A DNA stretch of 64,000 bases from Romanomermis culicivorax (GCA_963922205.1 CAWUHX010000077.1:620001-684000), one strand, 5' to 3'; counted from the stretch's first letter, positions 1 through 13,084 are shown. The notes: generated from the letters alone by a model not told the origin. Made by a program: numbers and translations.

Positions 1-796
1 CGAAAAAGAGATTTTTCATCAATTCTCTCAATTTTTTCTCTCGATGCTTGGAATTTTTTGAACGTTTGCAACCTGAACTTTTGCGTTTATTGAAGATGGA
101 AATTGAAGACATCATTCAGGACTGCAATCTTAGAACTTCTGTTCAGTGTTCACGAATTTTGAATATAAAAATCCGAAACTTTTTCCCGGCGCTTCGCACC
201 GGAATCGGAATCAAATTACACGTCATCAGTTTGATTTTAATTTATTTCTCAACGTTGTGAAAGTTTAATTTCCAGCGTTTCAGAACGTGAAAATGCAAAA
301 AATTTTCCGGCGTTCCGCGCTGGTGGACCAAGAACTAAATAAAATTAGATGATTCTAGTCGGAACCACAGAAATGTTAATAGCGGATAAATCGTGAGAAC
401 TCTATCGTTAACATGCTTTACCCGCTCCTGTAGAACACCGATATATTCTTCACGAGCTCATTTTGACTAACATAACCACAATTTTCTCAATTTTTTTCCT
501 AATTTTTGCAGGTTCGTGACTTCAAATACAACATGGTATATATGCTTGGGTATGCTGCTAAAATGCATAAAAAGCATCTGTAGCCACATATGAACGTTTT
601 TAAAATGTGAAAAATTTTTGGAAAATGGAGAAAAAATTTTTGGTCTGGTTCTCATGTGGAAAAAATCTTCGAGGAAAAAACGGTGCTCCAGTTCCACCCA
701 GAGAACATCGTTTTTCACACAGAAAAATTTGGGATGGCGCATAAAATTCTGATCGTTTGTTGGCGCGAACTCTTTGAATAGTCAAAGACTAAGTTT
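1..796. other. AT-rich intergenic tract, no gene seen
   Basis: No open frame here looks like a protein. The tract holds two short GC-rich palindromes, at 185-202 and 307-323, of the form CCGGCG-TTC-CGC(G)CGG set in T/A-rich sequence. The same motif recurs elsewhere in the window. A Fe-free description is all that can be given: I see no promoter, RNA gene or transposon end that I can support. Confidence 0.5.
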
Positions 797-804
797 CCTT
801 AGTT

Positions 805-852
805 GGTATTACTGCAGCTGGTGCACACTACCCTATAGCGTTATAATGCTAA

Positions 853-896
<44 letters not shown>

Positions 897-1161
897 TATA
901 TTTGTCAAAATTATTGATTAAGCACTGTAATAATCTAACCCTAAGCCTAAGCCAAAGCATAGGCATTGGCTTAACCTTAGGTTTAGGCCTAGGCTTGGGG
1001 TTAAGCTTAGTAGGCTTAGCCTTGGGCTTAGGCCTGGGCTTAGGATTATGCTTAAGCTTAGACTATTGCAGTAATCAATAATTTTGACAAATATGCTGTA
1101 GGCCTATATATACTTATCATTATAACGCTATAGGGCAGTGTGCACCAGCTGCAGTAATACC
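805..1161. mobile_element. Foldback MITE with perfect 8-bp TSD
   Basis: The two ends are long inverted repeats beginning GGTATTACTGCAGCTGG on the left and ending with its complement on the right. They are flanked by a perfect 8-bp direct repeat CCTTAGTT (797-804 and 1162-1169). The arms continue through a TA microsatellite (about 850-892) into a core of irregular CCTAAG/CTTAGG words. There is no coding capacity. An 8-bp TSD is typical of hAT or P-type transposition, but the termini do not look like classical hAT ends, so the superfamily is open. Confidence 0.75.
850..893. repeat. (TA)n microsatellite
   Basis: An almost pure run of TA dinucleotides lies inside the left arm of the foldback element. 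The right arm carries only a short TATATA remnant, so the run has expanded on one side after insertion. Confidence 0.9.
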
Positions 1162-1237
1162 CCTTAGTTTTTATGCATTTTAATGGCTGAGAACGCAAAG
1201 ATTTTCCAGCGGCTTGCGCTAAAGCAGTCAATCAGTA

Positions 1238-1482
1238 AAGGGTCATATTTGCTTGCCTTTTTCGGCGGAACGGAATGGAACCGATCACCAACCGCTTGAA
1301 ACGTTCAGCCTGAAAATCCACTTTCGATCGGATAGGTTAACCGGAATTTTCTAGAAAATGACCAACGGTAACTTCCAACCGAACCAAACGGAACGAAAAT
1401 TTCCCTTCCGTTCGGTAACGTTGTGTCGATTGCATTCCGTTCCCTTCCGTTCCGCCGAAAAAGGCAAGTATAAATGACCCTT
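1238..1482. mobile_element. Short inverted-repeat MITE
   Basis: The left end AAGGGTCATATTTGCTTGCC and the right end are complementary over about 45 bases with few mismatches, and both run into CTTTTTCGGCGGAACGGAA. No protein can be read. I could not find a convincing target duplication; TA or TTAA-like bases flank the ends. Confidence 0.6.
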
Positions 1483-1639
1483 AACACTGTTTTTTCCACA
1501 TTTGCACTATAATGTCGAAAAAATTTTTTGAGGTCTTTGCGCAAATGTGGAAGAAAAATTGGGGGTTTTCATATTGAAAAGATGCATTTTGGTGCATTTT
1601 AGGAGGTTCAAATCTCAAAATTTTTCGGCATCATTATTA

Positions 1640-3311
1640 GGGTAAAACACGTTACATTGGACGCTCTTTGATCTTCGACGGTCCAGCGACGTGGAAAACG
1701 AAGTGCAATAATTAATTTTTTTAGGATTATTAGGCAGACCATCTCTCTATAAAAAGGTCAAAATTTTATACAACAGATACTTTTTCCCATGGAGATGTGG
1801 GCCTTTTTTAAAAATCTAGTACATGTCCAATGTTTGGGCGGACTCCTACCTGGACGGCAAAAATTTCAAAAAAGGTCAATTTAAACGCTTTATAGACGAT
1901 AAAGGCGACTCCAGGTAACAAAATGACGATAACATAAATCTATATTAATGACATAATGCAAAAAACAACAGATTTAATAATGAAACAATCATAATAAAGC
2001 ACGTAATTTTAAAGTTTTTTATTCTCTGTAATATGTATTTTGATCATTCATTTATTCATTTTCTTATTCATGTAAACATAAACTTTAGTGTCGATTACAG
2101 TACAGAGCGTATAAAAACACTGGATTCATTGAAATTTTGAGGTAAACAATTTTTACAGACTTTTAATTTTTAAAAATTTTTAAATTTAGTATTTTTTAAA
2201 CTTTACGTATTTTTCAAACGACTTTGTTTATTTTCATTGGACTATAAATCTTATAAGCTCTTTTGACATCATCCATTGTTTCCTGCTTAAACAAAAAAGC
2301 ACGAAAAAACTGCAAAACAATACACAAATTGGCTAAAAAATGCAAAAGTTTCAATTAACACAAATATCATCTGAAACATAGCAGGAGCAAAAAACTCTTT
2401 AAATGCTGGGACAATGGCTTAATAATGTTTTTAACTCCTTAAAAATGCGAAAAAATTGTTGTCCAATGTTAGGTGTGTAATGGTTCTCGCACACTGGGTG
2501 GTAGCTTCTCTACCACCGACTGCACAGCCCTGCATCGCCTGTTGCGACTGCAGCAGTGCCCATCACAAAAATCCAGGTCTGGGCCTGTGACTTGGATGAG
2601 CAACATCAAGTCTACCGGTTCAGAGGGAAATGCATGATGGCACCTTTTGCGCATCGTCACATTCTCCTCCTAGGAAAGTGTGACGCCCTCGTCACAACAT
2701 ACCTCCCCCTGCTGAGGCAGGCAAGGGACCTCCTGGTACAGTCACCATGTAAGGGTTCTCGCACACCGGGTGGTAGCTTCTCTACCACCGACTGCACAGC
2801 CCTGCATCGCCTGTTGCGACTGCAGCAATGCCTGTTGCAAAAATCCAAGTCTGGGCCCGTGACTTGGATGAGCAACATCAAGTCTACGGGTTCAGAGGGA
2901 AATACGCATGATGGCACCTTTTGCGCATCATCACAGGTGGACAGTGTCCAATATTTGCTAAAACAATGTGAGATAAAAACCCGATATTTAAAGCATCTTC
3001 ACTTATATCTGTGTAGATATTCCGGTAAAGCACATAAAATAACTCAGAAAAAGTAGATGTAGTGGCCATATAACGTTGGATGAATAAAGTTCTTACCAAA
3101 TTTTCGATATTTCTCGGGCCGAGGCGCAAAAATGATAATTATTTGAAAAAAATTAAATTAATAATTCAAACACAGCATATTCTTATAAGAGAAATGTTTC
3201 TTAACCTAAATGTCCAAAAATATTTACTTGAAGATCAATATTCATTAAGATACAGCACTTCGGAAATAAGTGTCTTATCTTTGGATGTGTCCAATGTAAC
3301 GTGTTCTACCC
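1640..3311. mobile_element. TA-flanked DNA transposon remnant
   Basis: The ends are 23-base inverted repeats, GGGTAAAACACGTTACATTG at 1640 and its complement ending at 3311, with one mismatch, each bordered by TA. This suits a Tc1/mariner-like MITE or a deleted transposon. The word GTCCAATG recurs inside (near 1824, 2460 and 2946). No transposase frame is visible. A direct duplication of about 180 bases lies in the middle and is listed separately. Confidence 0.6.
2482..2935. repeat. Direct duplication, unit about 180 bp
   Basis: Bases 2482-2661 recur at 2754-2935 with about 95% identity by eye. Both copies begin GGTTCTCGCACAC and end GCGCATC(G/A)TCACA. The open frames crossing this interval, including a 166-codon one, are products of the repeat and not a gene. 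Confidence 0.8.
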
Positions 3312-3630
3312 TATATATTACCATGCTCAGGCGCAGCTTTTAGCATGTCTACCTCCACTTACCATTTGATCTTTAATAGTTTTCATCATCTTAAACCCAT
3401 TATTTCATGTTTATTGGCAATCTTGAATATTATATCTTTATATTTAATGAAGATCTGCATTTTTTCCATCATTTATTTATTGAAAAAGATCAACATGTCA
3501 ACTTTCTAATCTTTTTGAAGCGTTTGTTGTAAATTCAATTCAAAAGCTTCATGGAAGTATTTTCGGAAAATTTATATGCTTCTGACTCATAGCTTTTCGG
3601 CCAAATTTATGAAAGATTACAAACAGACAT

Positions 3631-3885
3631 GCACGGCAAGAATTTTCCAGGGGGGAGGGTCCATGGACTTTTTTCCCGGGGGGGGGGTAGGGTGTGGGTG
3701 AGCAAAAAAAACGAGAAAGGTTCTACTAGCCTGTTTTTCATACAAAATATGCACAAAAATCATGAAAAGAACTGTCTTGGAAAAATTTGGGGGGGGGGTG
3801 TTTGACATTTTTTGGCCAGGGGGGTGGCCAGGGTCTCAGGTATGGGGGTTTACCCCCCCTACCCCCTTTTGTGCATGTATGGTTA
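3631..3885. repeat. G-run/C-run repeat family copy
   Basis: Runs of 7-10 G alternate with a terminal C-run, bracketed by GCATGTATGGTTAC-like words. Similar modules (GGGGGTTTACCCCCC, or AC(A/G)TGGGGGGTTTTGACCCCC, next to CATACATGC) recur at about 4628-4815, 7105-7260, 7495-7560 and 7805-7860. They look like decayed copies of one short interspersed family. The boundaries are approximate. Confidence 0.45.
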
Positions 3886-6800
3886 CGAACAAATTAATGA
3901 CTTTAAAATTTTTGAATGATAAATTTCTAGAAATTAGGATTTATGAACACAAAATTTAAGTCTGATTTTTGAGATATATGTTCAGAATGGTGCTTTAAAA
4001 TGCTTTAAAAATGATTGCTTTAAAATGCTTTATGCTTAAAAATCTCAAAAACACTTAAAGCGTTTATGAGCATTTTCAAGCGAAAAAACGATGACTTTAA
4101 GATGAAAACTTGTCTTTTAAAAAAGTTTTCCCCATGTGGAAAAAAATTGACCTCTTTCCACATTTGTGGAAAAAAATTCGTGGAAAAAAAACAGTGGTCA
4201 GTAATATTACCTTCTTTGTATTTTGCCTAAGCACTAGCGAATTTTCTCTCTCAACCTCCCCCAACATAGGTGTGATCCCGTGGGATTGTGAACTGAAACT
4301 CTCATTTTTTGTGTTTGATTCAAATAGAAAAGCTGACATTGTAGGCCCAATTTTTCGAAAAAAATTTATACAGTTTTCGACTTTATTTTCTTCAAGTACT
4401 TTTTCCCCACTGACTTTTGCCCAAACGGACAAGGCAGCCATAATTTTCCCTTCATTTTCCCAAGTCGCTTTATTGCTTTAGAATACCCACAGATGCCTCA
4501 TTTAGCCATTCTTCTGCTTTTTCTAACCTTCTCATGTCCTTCATGTCATTCAGTCATCAAAATGAAACATTCAGACTTTAAAATTCGATTTTCCCAATAT
4601 ATTAGAATTGTCATGTACATACCTGTAATTGAGGGGTGGTGTGGGAAACCCTGAAGCTTGGCCAACCCTATACCCAACCTTCCCCCCCAAACTCGGAAAG
4701 ATTGGGAAAGAAGTGCCTTTTTCGGGGAAATCTTCGACTTTTTCCGATCCCCCCCCCCCCCAAAAAAATGTCGGGTTTACCCACCCAACTGGTCTTACCT
4801 CTTACAGGCATGGTTATGCTAACTATACAAACGGCATAATGTCCATGAATTACAAAAGAGATCAGTGTGTAATGAGTAGTAGAAAATTCCTATTTAAATC
4901 ATTAGCCGTTTTCTTGTTCAATGTCTTTAACTTTGGGGAAAACCTGTAGATGATAAGGCGGCCACTCTAAGCTGTTAGAGGTTGACCTAAGGGGATGAAG
5001 ATACTCCCAATTGATAAATACAAAAAAGGGGTACTTACAAGAGATTGGAGACGACTTTATTCAATATAAAATATGGCGATGGAGGCGATAGTTATATGAC
5101 TATATGCCCGGAGAACGAAACTAAAAATCCTAAAAAGATTCCCCAAAAAGATCGATCAACCCAACTCAAGAGCACGATAAGTTTATATACTCTGTGAGTT
5201 GATGACGAGATGATGATGATGCGCTGACTTCTCTTGATACGAGTGAGAAGTAGTGCATGTTGGAGTGTGTGTGATGCTAGCGTGTGAATGTAGGCATCAA
5301 TCGCATTGGGCCTGAAGGGAGAGAGACAGCGCCCCAAAAGTGCCGAAAATAAATGACTGATTAGTCACACCAGAGGACACAAAATTGCGATCAGACACGG
5401 GATCAAACAGATAAAAATATGATACAAAGTGACAGCAAAGTGCAAAAACAATTTACGTAATCAAAACGTGGACATTGATGTGAGGCACATGACACTTGGA
5501 TGCGTAAACTGGTAAATGCCGACTCATTTTGAAGGTGCCCCTGATGGGACGGAAGCTATTGCCCGCCTACGTGGCTCCGCTTCGCTTCCCCGCCTAAGAC
5601 TTAAGTAGGTGAATGACAGGCAATACACTGTTGTTCCTGTTAGATTGGTGCAGATAGTCATCTTTGCACTACTTGATTCTTAGGCTCGGGTTTGTTCTTG
5701 TTCATTTATGTTAATTTTATTGAAAAATAACGTTTACTTCTTGTATTGAAATGGGCCAATCTTCAGCAGCTTCCCACACCTTCAGAAATCGTTTATGCTA
5801 ATTCAGCATGGACGAAAAACGAAAAAACGACTAATGTTCAAATTTTTTTCGTAGTGTCTTGATCTTGTGATTTTTTGCTGTTTTTTTATTACTTTTGTCA
5901 TTTTTTCGAATTTTCAGATGATCTGATATTTTGCCGGAAAAACCTGAGAAGAAAAATTAATTATCATTATTCATGTCTAGCTGCGGCTATTTCGATTTTG
6001 ATCGGAATTTTTCGCCATTTTCATGCCCGATCAATAACAACAAAAATATAAATTTATCGATGCCGTTAAAAAATCGACAATTACAGGTTGCCAAAAAATC
6101 GTAGGATATCGAATCGACTTGCAGTGCCGCAGGGCGGTTCCATGACGAAAAATTATGTTACAGTCATTCATGATGTAGTGAGCAAAATTTTTTTCATTTT
6201 TTACATTAAAAGTTGAACATTAAAAAAATTTCAATTTTTCATTTTCAAAAATTTAGTATTTTAATCTGGAAAGTTAAAAATTTATAATTTTTATGCAGTG
6301 TAAAATTGATCTGCATTGAACAGTTGACGGTAACATTTGTATAGAATAAATTGGAATTTTTGAACGTGAAAAATTGAGTTTTTCATGCTTAAAGTGTAAA
6401 AATAAACTTTGCATAGAAGATTGTTTGCATATTTTATACAAATATTCTTCAAAAAATTTGACGAGTAAGAAAACATTGATTCGACATTGATTTGTTTATT
6501 TTGAGAACTTGGTGCCCTTCATTTTTCGATCGATGTATTAGAAATCAATTTGATCAAAATTTCAATTTCAGACGTCTTGTTGAAATTTTGCCTCAAATGT
6601 ACTGACGCCAAAGATCGAATTTGTCGTTTGTTGAAATAGGAGCAAGAGCCCATAAATCGGTAGAAAATTCACAAAACTCGAACTTGGAAGCAAAAAACTA
6701 GAAAATTCTTAGAAAATGGAGAAAATTCGATGAAAATAGAAGAATATTTAGCAAAATTCTGAGAAAATCGAAAGAAAATTCGACTGTTACTTTTATTTTC

Positions 6801-8836
6801 ATCAGTTAAAAACAATAGTATATTGTAAGGTGATAAAATAAAGTTTTTGAAGCATTTCACTCTATCTTCGAGTAAAATTTACAGAACACGCTCCTGAATG
6901 TTTAAAACAATCAACGAAAACAGTTTTGAGGCCAGTAAAATTTTACTTGTTGAACGTTAGCTTGGCGTTATTTACTCTGTGAAGCAGTTTTGGTGAGCTA
7001 AGGACGGTTGCGTTGCGCGTGCATGCAGCGCAGAGAGTATAAATTTTCTGATACTCAACAGAGTCGTCCAATCAACTTCCTAGTTTTCATGGGATTTTCA
7101 AAATTCAAAAAATCCGACTAGTTGAGGGAGGTAAACCCACAATTTTAGTGTGGGGGTCCCTAAAAACCGAAAATTTTCCCAAGAAAGCTACGTTTTCCAA
7201 ATTTTTTGAGTTAGGAGGTCCTGATCATACATGCTCATAGGGGGACGTAAACCCTAGCCCGAGAAAAATCGTCAAACTCCCCTCCTCGAATTTTTTTGAA
7301 GCCAGTTTTTTGATGATTTTTATGCACATTTATTACAAAAAAATGCCTGCTGAGCTTTTCTTTGCCTACCCACCCCAATCTCGATGAAAAGTCCGAGGAC
7401 CCTACCCGTTTTTTCCCGTAATAGTACACTGTGCGCACGCGCGGTTATTGAACAAGAAATGTATACTTTATTTCATCCTTTCTCGGTTACAAGCATACAT
7501 ACACGTGGGGGGTTTTGACCCCCAGCAGATTCTTGCCGACCCCCAGTAGATTTGACTACCTCACCAATGATCGAAAAGAGAAAGTCGATATAAAAATGGG
7601 AATGATGCTGCAGTTTTACAATTTTTCTAAACAAAGCATATAATTGATTCCAAAAAAGTAACATTAAAACTTTAAAAAGTACAATCTAAGCAAAGAATTT
7701 CGCATATCTGACTAAAATAAATCGAAGTATATGCTGCTTGGATATTAGAAGACCCATCTAAAATTTTCTTTTTGTTACCAAGAACGAGAAAAAATTTTGT
7801 ATTCCACCCCGTCCTGGCTGACGCCCACCAGAATTTCTATGCTGTGCATGTATGATTACAAGCATTTTAAAAAATAGACTATAGTGTATCAGCACTACTA
7901 TAATCACAAGCACTACAAAATTAGAAAAAAATGTCCTATACACTTTGCGTTGAAAGTTCCAGTGGTTTTATCATGCATCATGTTTATAAAATTATGTAAA
8001 TTGTGAGGTCAATAGAGCAAACGTCAATCGTGGGTATTTTAATCTGTCATGATAATAAACAATGACGCGCCTTGAAAATACTTTGTGGTCTGACAATAAA
8101 ATCCAAAAACCGAAAATCCCACAAGAAATAAAATCCGCAACAATAAAATCGTCACTGTGACCACCCTCACAGTAACAAAACGCGGAACACTTCATGTTAT
8201 TGCTTACTGGGTATTCCAGTGTGAAACAATCTTGTATGCAAAAAATATTTGAACAATGACCGTGGGTTTTTTCATTTTTTCACGACAGGCTATTTGGCTC
8301 CCAGGGTCAAAATTTTACAGGCCAATACGTTCAACAAGCCAAAACTCAAAAATTTGTAAATAAATGTGGTAGTAAAAAAACAGTTCTTTTCAACAAATTT
8401 AGTCAAAATCACAGTAGAAGCCCAAATAGAAAATCCATATTCTGAATACATTCTTAGTCACACACAGAATAATAAGGCTCGCAAATTAGATCAGTCATTA
8501 TTCAAATCAATCATCAGAGTCTTTTCGCACAAGCCAGGTTGATCTGTAACTTGGGAAAAAATTTGGTTGCACAGATTAGTTTTTAGTTCCTTACTCTAAA
8601 ATTGATAAATTCGCTTAATTTTATCAGAAAAACCGCCAATGATCGATCATGATCTTTTCACCATTCGATTGGCGGACGAAGTCAAACCTTTTACCTCCAT
8701 TTTGGATCTTATATATCTGGAGCCAGTAATTTACCAATCACAATTATTTATTAAAAGCGATTGTTTTCACACGATCTATAACATAAAAAAGCACGATAGG
8801 TATTCTACTTCAGACTTGAATATCTCCGTGGCCTAG
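3886..8836. other. Repeat-rich non-coding tract
   Basis: No protein can be supported in this stretch. It contains further copies of the G-run repeat (4628-4815, 7105-7260, 7495-7560, 7805-7860). At about 4965-5620 there is an LTR-like segment with the phrase CAATATAAAATATGGCGATGG, resembling a piece of the LTRs found later in the window. I could not define its ends. The rest is AT-rich unique-looking DNA. Confidence 0.4.
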
Positions 8837-8837
8837 C

Positions 8838-8934
8838 ACTGAAAGAAAATTTTAGATTATGATATTCTATAGCGTTGGAAAAATGAATACTTTTAATATC
8901 TTTTTCCTCCATGAATGGTCTTTCTTTCAGTGAT
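8838..8934. repeat. Small hairpin MITE
   Basis: The ends CACTGAAAGAAA and TTTCTTTCAGTG are complementary and enclose about 75 bases of AT-rich sequence that can also partly pair. There is no clear target duplication. Confidence 0.45.
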
Positions 8935-8939
8935 TTCAA

Positions 8940-10610
8940 TGTGTTTTCAGTGGGGCAAACTAAAACTCAAAAATTAGGCAAGCAAAAATGAATCTGGATG
9001 GCTTCTTTGGATAGCAGGAACATCTGCCATTTTCCCATGCTGATGATGTTTTATTCATTTTCCAAATGCAACAATTTATGTTCACCAAATTGACAAATTC
9101 TAAAGCGCCGCAAAACGATTTTGTAAAAATAATCCAGAAAAATCTTGATTTTCGTCAAATACGTAGAAAAAACAATACAAGGTCAAACATTCATCCATAA
9201 CATGCTGGTTTTTCAAACCTGTAAGCATAAGCTAGGCCGATATTTTCTAACGGCACAGACGAAATGATACCAAGTATCATAAATAATTATCCGGCGCGAA
9301 GCGCTGGAAAATTTTTGATATTTTCCATTTCAAAATGCATAAAAATGCATTTGTGCACAGGGAACCCTATAGCCTAATCAAAAATGCGGTTAGGCCCTAA
9401 TTTTCACCAGCCAATTTGGTTGTGCCGCTAAATTTTTAGGAGCCAATCAGAATTAATGACCTAAAGTGGACGGTGATCGTAATAAAGTCATCAAAATTTG
9501 ATTTAATCAGAGACAGAGGTCTATGAATCGGAAAAAAACTAGATACCAGACAGTATTCCCTTAATCGCCCCTAAAACCAGGGACGAAATCTATGTCGATT
9601 AAGATACTCGTATTCACAATGCAAGTGTTGTAGTGGTGCGTCAATGAACCACCGAGCATTATTTTTCTGACGCGCCGGCTACGTGGATTTGGGCATACGA
9701 CACACGCTTTAATTTCGTTCAAATTACTGGTTATCTCGGGCAGGTCAGTAATTTTGATGCTAATGTTTTTCAGGTCGATGTTCAACAAATTCTTCATTTT
9801 TTGGTTTATATGCGTCATTTAGTTGGTAAAAAATCGCTGATTGTTCTTCATGATAATAACTTGTTAGATATAACATGAAAAAATTGGTTCATAATCGCCA
9901 CTATTGTCGTAATAAATGCGGGGGCAAAACGAGTGCAAAAATTCTTTTTTTCAACACGCAAAGTCTATAGGATATTTTTTTCCAATTTGGTAGTCCTTAG
10001 TAGCGCTCGTGCACCATACCCTTTTTTGGACACCTTCTCATAGGATGCTGAAGAATTTCTTTCTTCCTTTCCGTAGCCACTATAGCCAATTTTTCCATGT
10101 GATCCTCGGCGCACAGAAAAATGTTCATGCAAATAATAAATAATCTGTGTGTATGGACACCTTTCTCCAGTTGACTATGCAGGTTTATTGACTGAATATA
10201 TGGATGAATATTACTTTTCCGAGGCTCATTTGAAAATGAATAGACTGTAATATACAACATATTGGGTTAATGTCCATCAGATTTGCATGCAATTTTGGGA
10301 GCATAGGTGATTGCACATACTGCAAAGTGATAATCAACGCGATGCAGGAAACATTGGATGCTTTCAAACTAGGCGAATCGGAGGAATAGATATGTGCCGT
10401 TGCATTGATAAAATTTCATTTATCTATTTCCATGTAATTGCGTGATAGGGTAACTCGAAAGGGATGTTACGAAAATTGCATTCACTGGAAAAAATTGAAG
10501 CAATGAAGTGGTCTACGTAGAAGAGACCCTGTTTCATACTGAATGATAGTAGCTAAACGAAAATAAGTCAACTTATATTAGATTGCTGTGGATTTTTAAT
10601 ACAGCAGAGA
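8940..10610. other. Intergenic tract, no gene seen
   Basis: The open frames here are short, have no recognisable motif and show no family resemblance I can name. A CCGGCGCGAAGCGCTGG palindrome lies at 9291-9307. Confidence 0.4.
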
Positions 10611-10728
10611 GCATTCGGATATACAGAATTCGAGAAGATCCACTTGAAAAAATCGTTTATACAAGAAAAAATTTGCTACAACTTGGAAAAATCGTTACCT
10701 TCGAATATGATGCCCAACATTTTTTTAA

Positions 10729-11043
10729 ATGCATCGCGAAAATTTCAAGATGCTTCGCAAAAATTTCAAGATGCATCGCAAAAAAATCAAGATGTAAGAG
10801 TTTTTCGATGTTCGACTTTCTTTTCAAGTGCATCGCAATTTTTCCAAGATAACTCGAAAAAAATTAAGGTGAAATCTTGAAAAAATCAAGATGTCATGTT
10901 GAAAGAAAATCAAGATTCCATCTAGGGAAAAATTAAAATCAAATCTTGAACAAAAATCAGGATTCCATCTTGAAAAAAATCGAGGTACCATGTTGAGAAA
11001 AAGTCAAGATGTCATCTTGGAAGAAAATCAAGATTCGATCTTG
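10729..11043. repeat. Degenerate CAAGAT minisatellite
   Basis: Tandem units of roughly 20-35 bases are built on CAAGAT and ATCTTG, alternating direct and inverted, separated by A-runs. Related units continue at 13480-13560 on the other side of the nested insertions, which shows that one array was split. Confidence 0.6.
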
Positions 11044-11678
11044 ACAGGGTTGTTTAGTCATTTTAGGGGCCTGGGTCCCTAAATGTTTGGAAATGGCTCC
11101 TAAAATTTTAGGTCTAGGAGCCATTTTGGCTCCTAAAATTTTGACTTACTTATTTATATTTTAGGGAATTATAGTTATTTTCGTTCAATTTTAGATTTAC
11201 CGTAAGTGTTTTACAGGCTCTAAATCAGAAAATAACTAAAATTTTCTGGCGCATCGCGCCGGATTTCATTCTATAGTTTTCTGGGTCGGTCTATTTGCTG
11301 TTCTTCTACAAATCAAATTTTCTGGGGGAGCAAATTTTCGAAAAAGGAAAAAAATATGGGGGTTAGACGAGGAAAATTTTTATGCATTTAAGAGATCAAA
11401 ATCTCAACTTTTCCAATTTTTTTGTAAGTATTATTTTAAATATGGAGCCGTGTTTGGATTATAATGGGTGATTTCCATGAATTTCAAGTCTAATTTTTAT
11501 TTTCTCAAACTCAGGAAAGTACGAATATATTTTTTAATTTGTAAAATGATATATACATATTTTCGAGTCTTATGTTTACGGAATAAGTTAGCCTTAAATT
11601 CGTTTTCCAGCATTTTAGAGTGTCCGAAAGGAAAAAAATTTTCGTTGCGTAGCTCTGGGAAAATATGGGAAGCAACAG

Positions 11679-13084
11679 GGGCCGGTTTCACTAACTGAAA
11701 CTGAGGATCGTCCCGACGTCGGTATTAAGTGCTTGAAACTAAAGGCTCATCTATATTTTTTTGTCGAAAATCTGTCGCAAGTGTTTGGAACAAACAAAAT
11801 CGAACGAATCTCTTGTTTTCGCTGTGCGCAAGAAAGATCTTGACGAGTTCCATCCAGTGAAGTACATTTCACAAGAAAAATTTGCATAGTGTTGCAAATA
11901 TCAGCTATTTTGTAAGCGTCTTGCGTTCCTTACGTTTCTTTCGTAAAAGCTAGATTTAGAGCGCACTATGAATACTTGTTAAACGTATTTGGTATCTTTC
12001 GATCAGTAATTTCAATATCTAGCTTGCTAAATGCTGAAATTGCCCATTACTTTAAGAGCAAATCGCTTGCGTCTGTTTTTTGCGAAAAAAGTAAAGATAG
12101 GCCTTAAGTTTCAGTTGAGCGCGATGTCGGTGTTCCATCTTTCTTGGGTTCCACTAAAAAGTTCGAGCTCGGATTAGCTGGATCTGAGGTCTAAGTCCAA
12201 GCTCGAGATGATCTCGACCATGCGGCAGTAAAAGCACATAAAAAATGGCGCGTCGTTATAAAAAATTGTGAAAACGGAAAACGTGAGTTATATGTAAGAC
12301 ACGTGTTACAAAAAATTCAAAAATTAAAAAAGAACAAATAGGTATGTTTGTTTAGAAACCATCGTAGGAAAAATGTAAAACATGAGTGTACATACAGGTA
12401 CTATATCAAATCAAAAAGCTGAGCAGAACACAACAGAATGCGCTAGAAGTGTGGACCTTTTAATGAAAAGTATTCTTACTGTAGAACGTGAAAAAATCGC
12501 CATAGAAAAGCTTGCCCCAGAGAAAGAAAGGATTGCGTTTAAAAAAGAAAATTTTGCGGCCAAAAGTAGTCTGTTGGAAGCCAAAACGCAGTATTACTTA
12601 TTACAATGCCGTAAATTGGACATTGAATTACCAGTGTATCACACCATGAAGTGAGGGCTGCAATTTCGTGTTGTTGAATTTTGGAGATTAAAAATTGAAA
12701 GCTGATTTGAATTCTTCATTCTTCTTTACTTATTTTTCTCTTTCTCTCCTCTTTTTCCTTTTCTTTCTCTATCTTTTTTAACATCCTATTTTCTATTATT
12801 CATTTTTAACACAAAATTCCTTTTTAACAATTGACGGAAAAAACAAAAAAAGTTCGGACTTATACCTGCACGCTAAGGAAGATTAACTTTTGTGTGTGGC
12901 TGAAACCGACGTCATGATCAGGATTAAATGAAAAATGTTAGTGAAACCCAACAACTCGAGCTCGGACTTAAACCCGAGCTCGGGATGATCGCGACGTTAG
13001 TGAAACTGCTGAAACCGAGGTTTTCTTTTTTGTGGTCGAAATAATCTCGAGCTCGAGCTTAAACCACTTTAGCGGAACCGGCCC
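11679..13084. mobile_element. DNA transposon remnant with GGGCCGGTT termini
   Basis: The terminal inverted repeats are GGGCCGGTTTCACTAA at the left and the complement of GGGCCGGTTCCGCTAA at the right. Internal AGCTCGAGCTTAAAC and GAGCTCGGA words repeat near the ends. The element carries one small frame (12382-12654). Such ends with a small coiled-coil accessory protein suggest a PIF/Harbinger-type element, but no transposase remains and no clean TSD is seen. A shorter relative lies at about 35857-36243. Confidence 0.5.
12382..12654 (+). CDS. Small coiled-coil protein, possible transposon accessory factor
   Basis: A 90-residue frame starts at an ATG in good context (AACATGA). Residues about 25-75 are rich in Lys, Glu and Leu with heptad-like spacing (REKIAIEKLAPEKERIAFKK), suggesting a coiled coil. 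This resembles the C-terminal helical tail of Myb/SANT-like accessory proteins found in Harbinger-type transposons, but the DNA-binding half is not visible upstream. It sits alone inside the GGGCCGGTT-ended element. It could be a truncated remnant or a chance frame. The function is inferred from context only. Confidence 0.35.
   Translation: MSVHTGTISNQKAEQNTTECARSVDLLMKSILTVEREKIAIEKLAPEKERIAFKKENFAAKSSLLEAKTQYYLLQCRKLDIELPVYHTMK

Noticed and set aside
905-1080. Possible interstitial telomere tract (CTTAGG/CCTAAG words)
   Set aside because: The words are irregular and in both orientations and lie inside a MITE with its own TSD, so no telomere claim is made.
2556-3056. A 166-codon plus-strand frame
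   Set aside because: It spans the two copies of the 180-bp direct duplication. The protein repeats itself because the DNA does, and no family resemblance is seen.
10583-10880. Frames with repeated CIAKISRC / SQKFQDA words
   Set aside because: They are translations of the CAAGATGC minisatellite in two frames.
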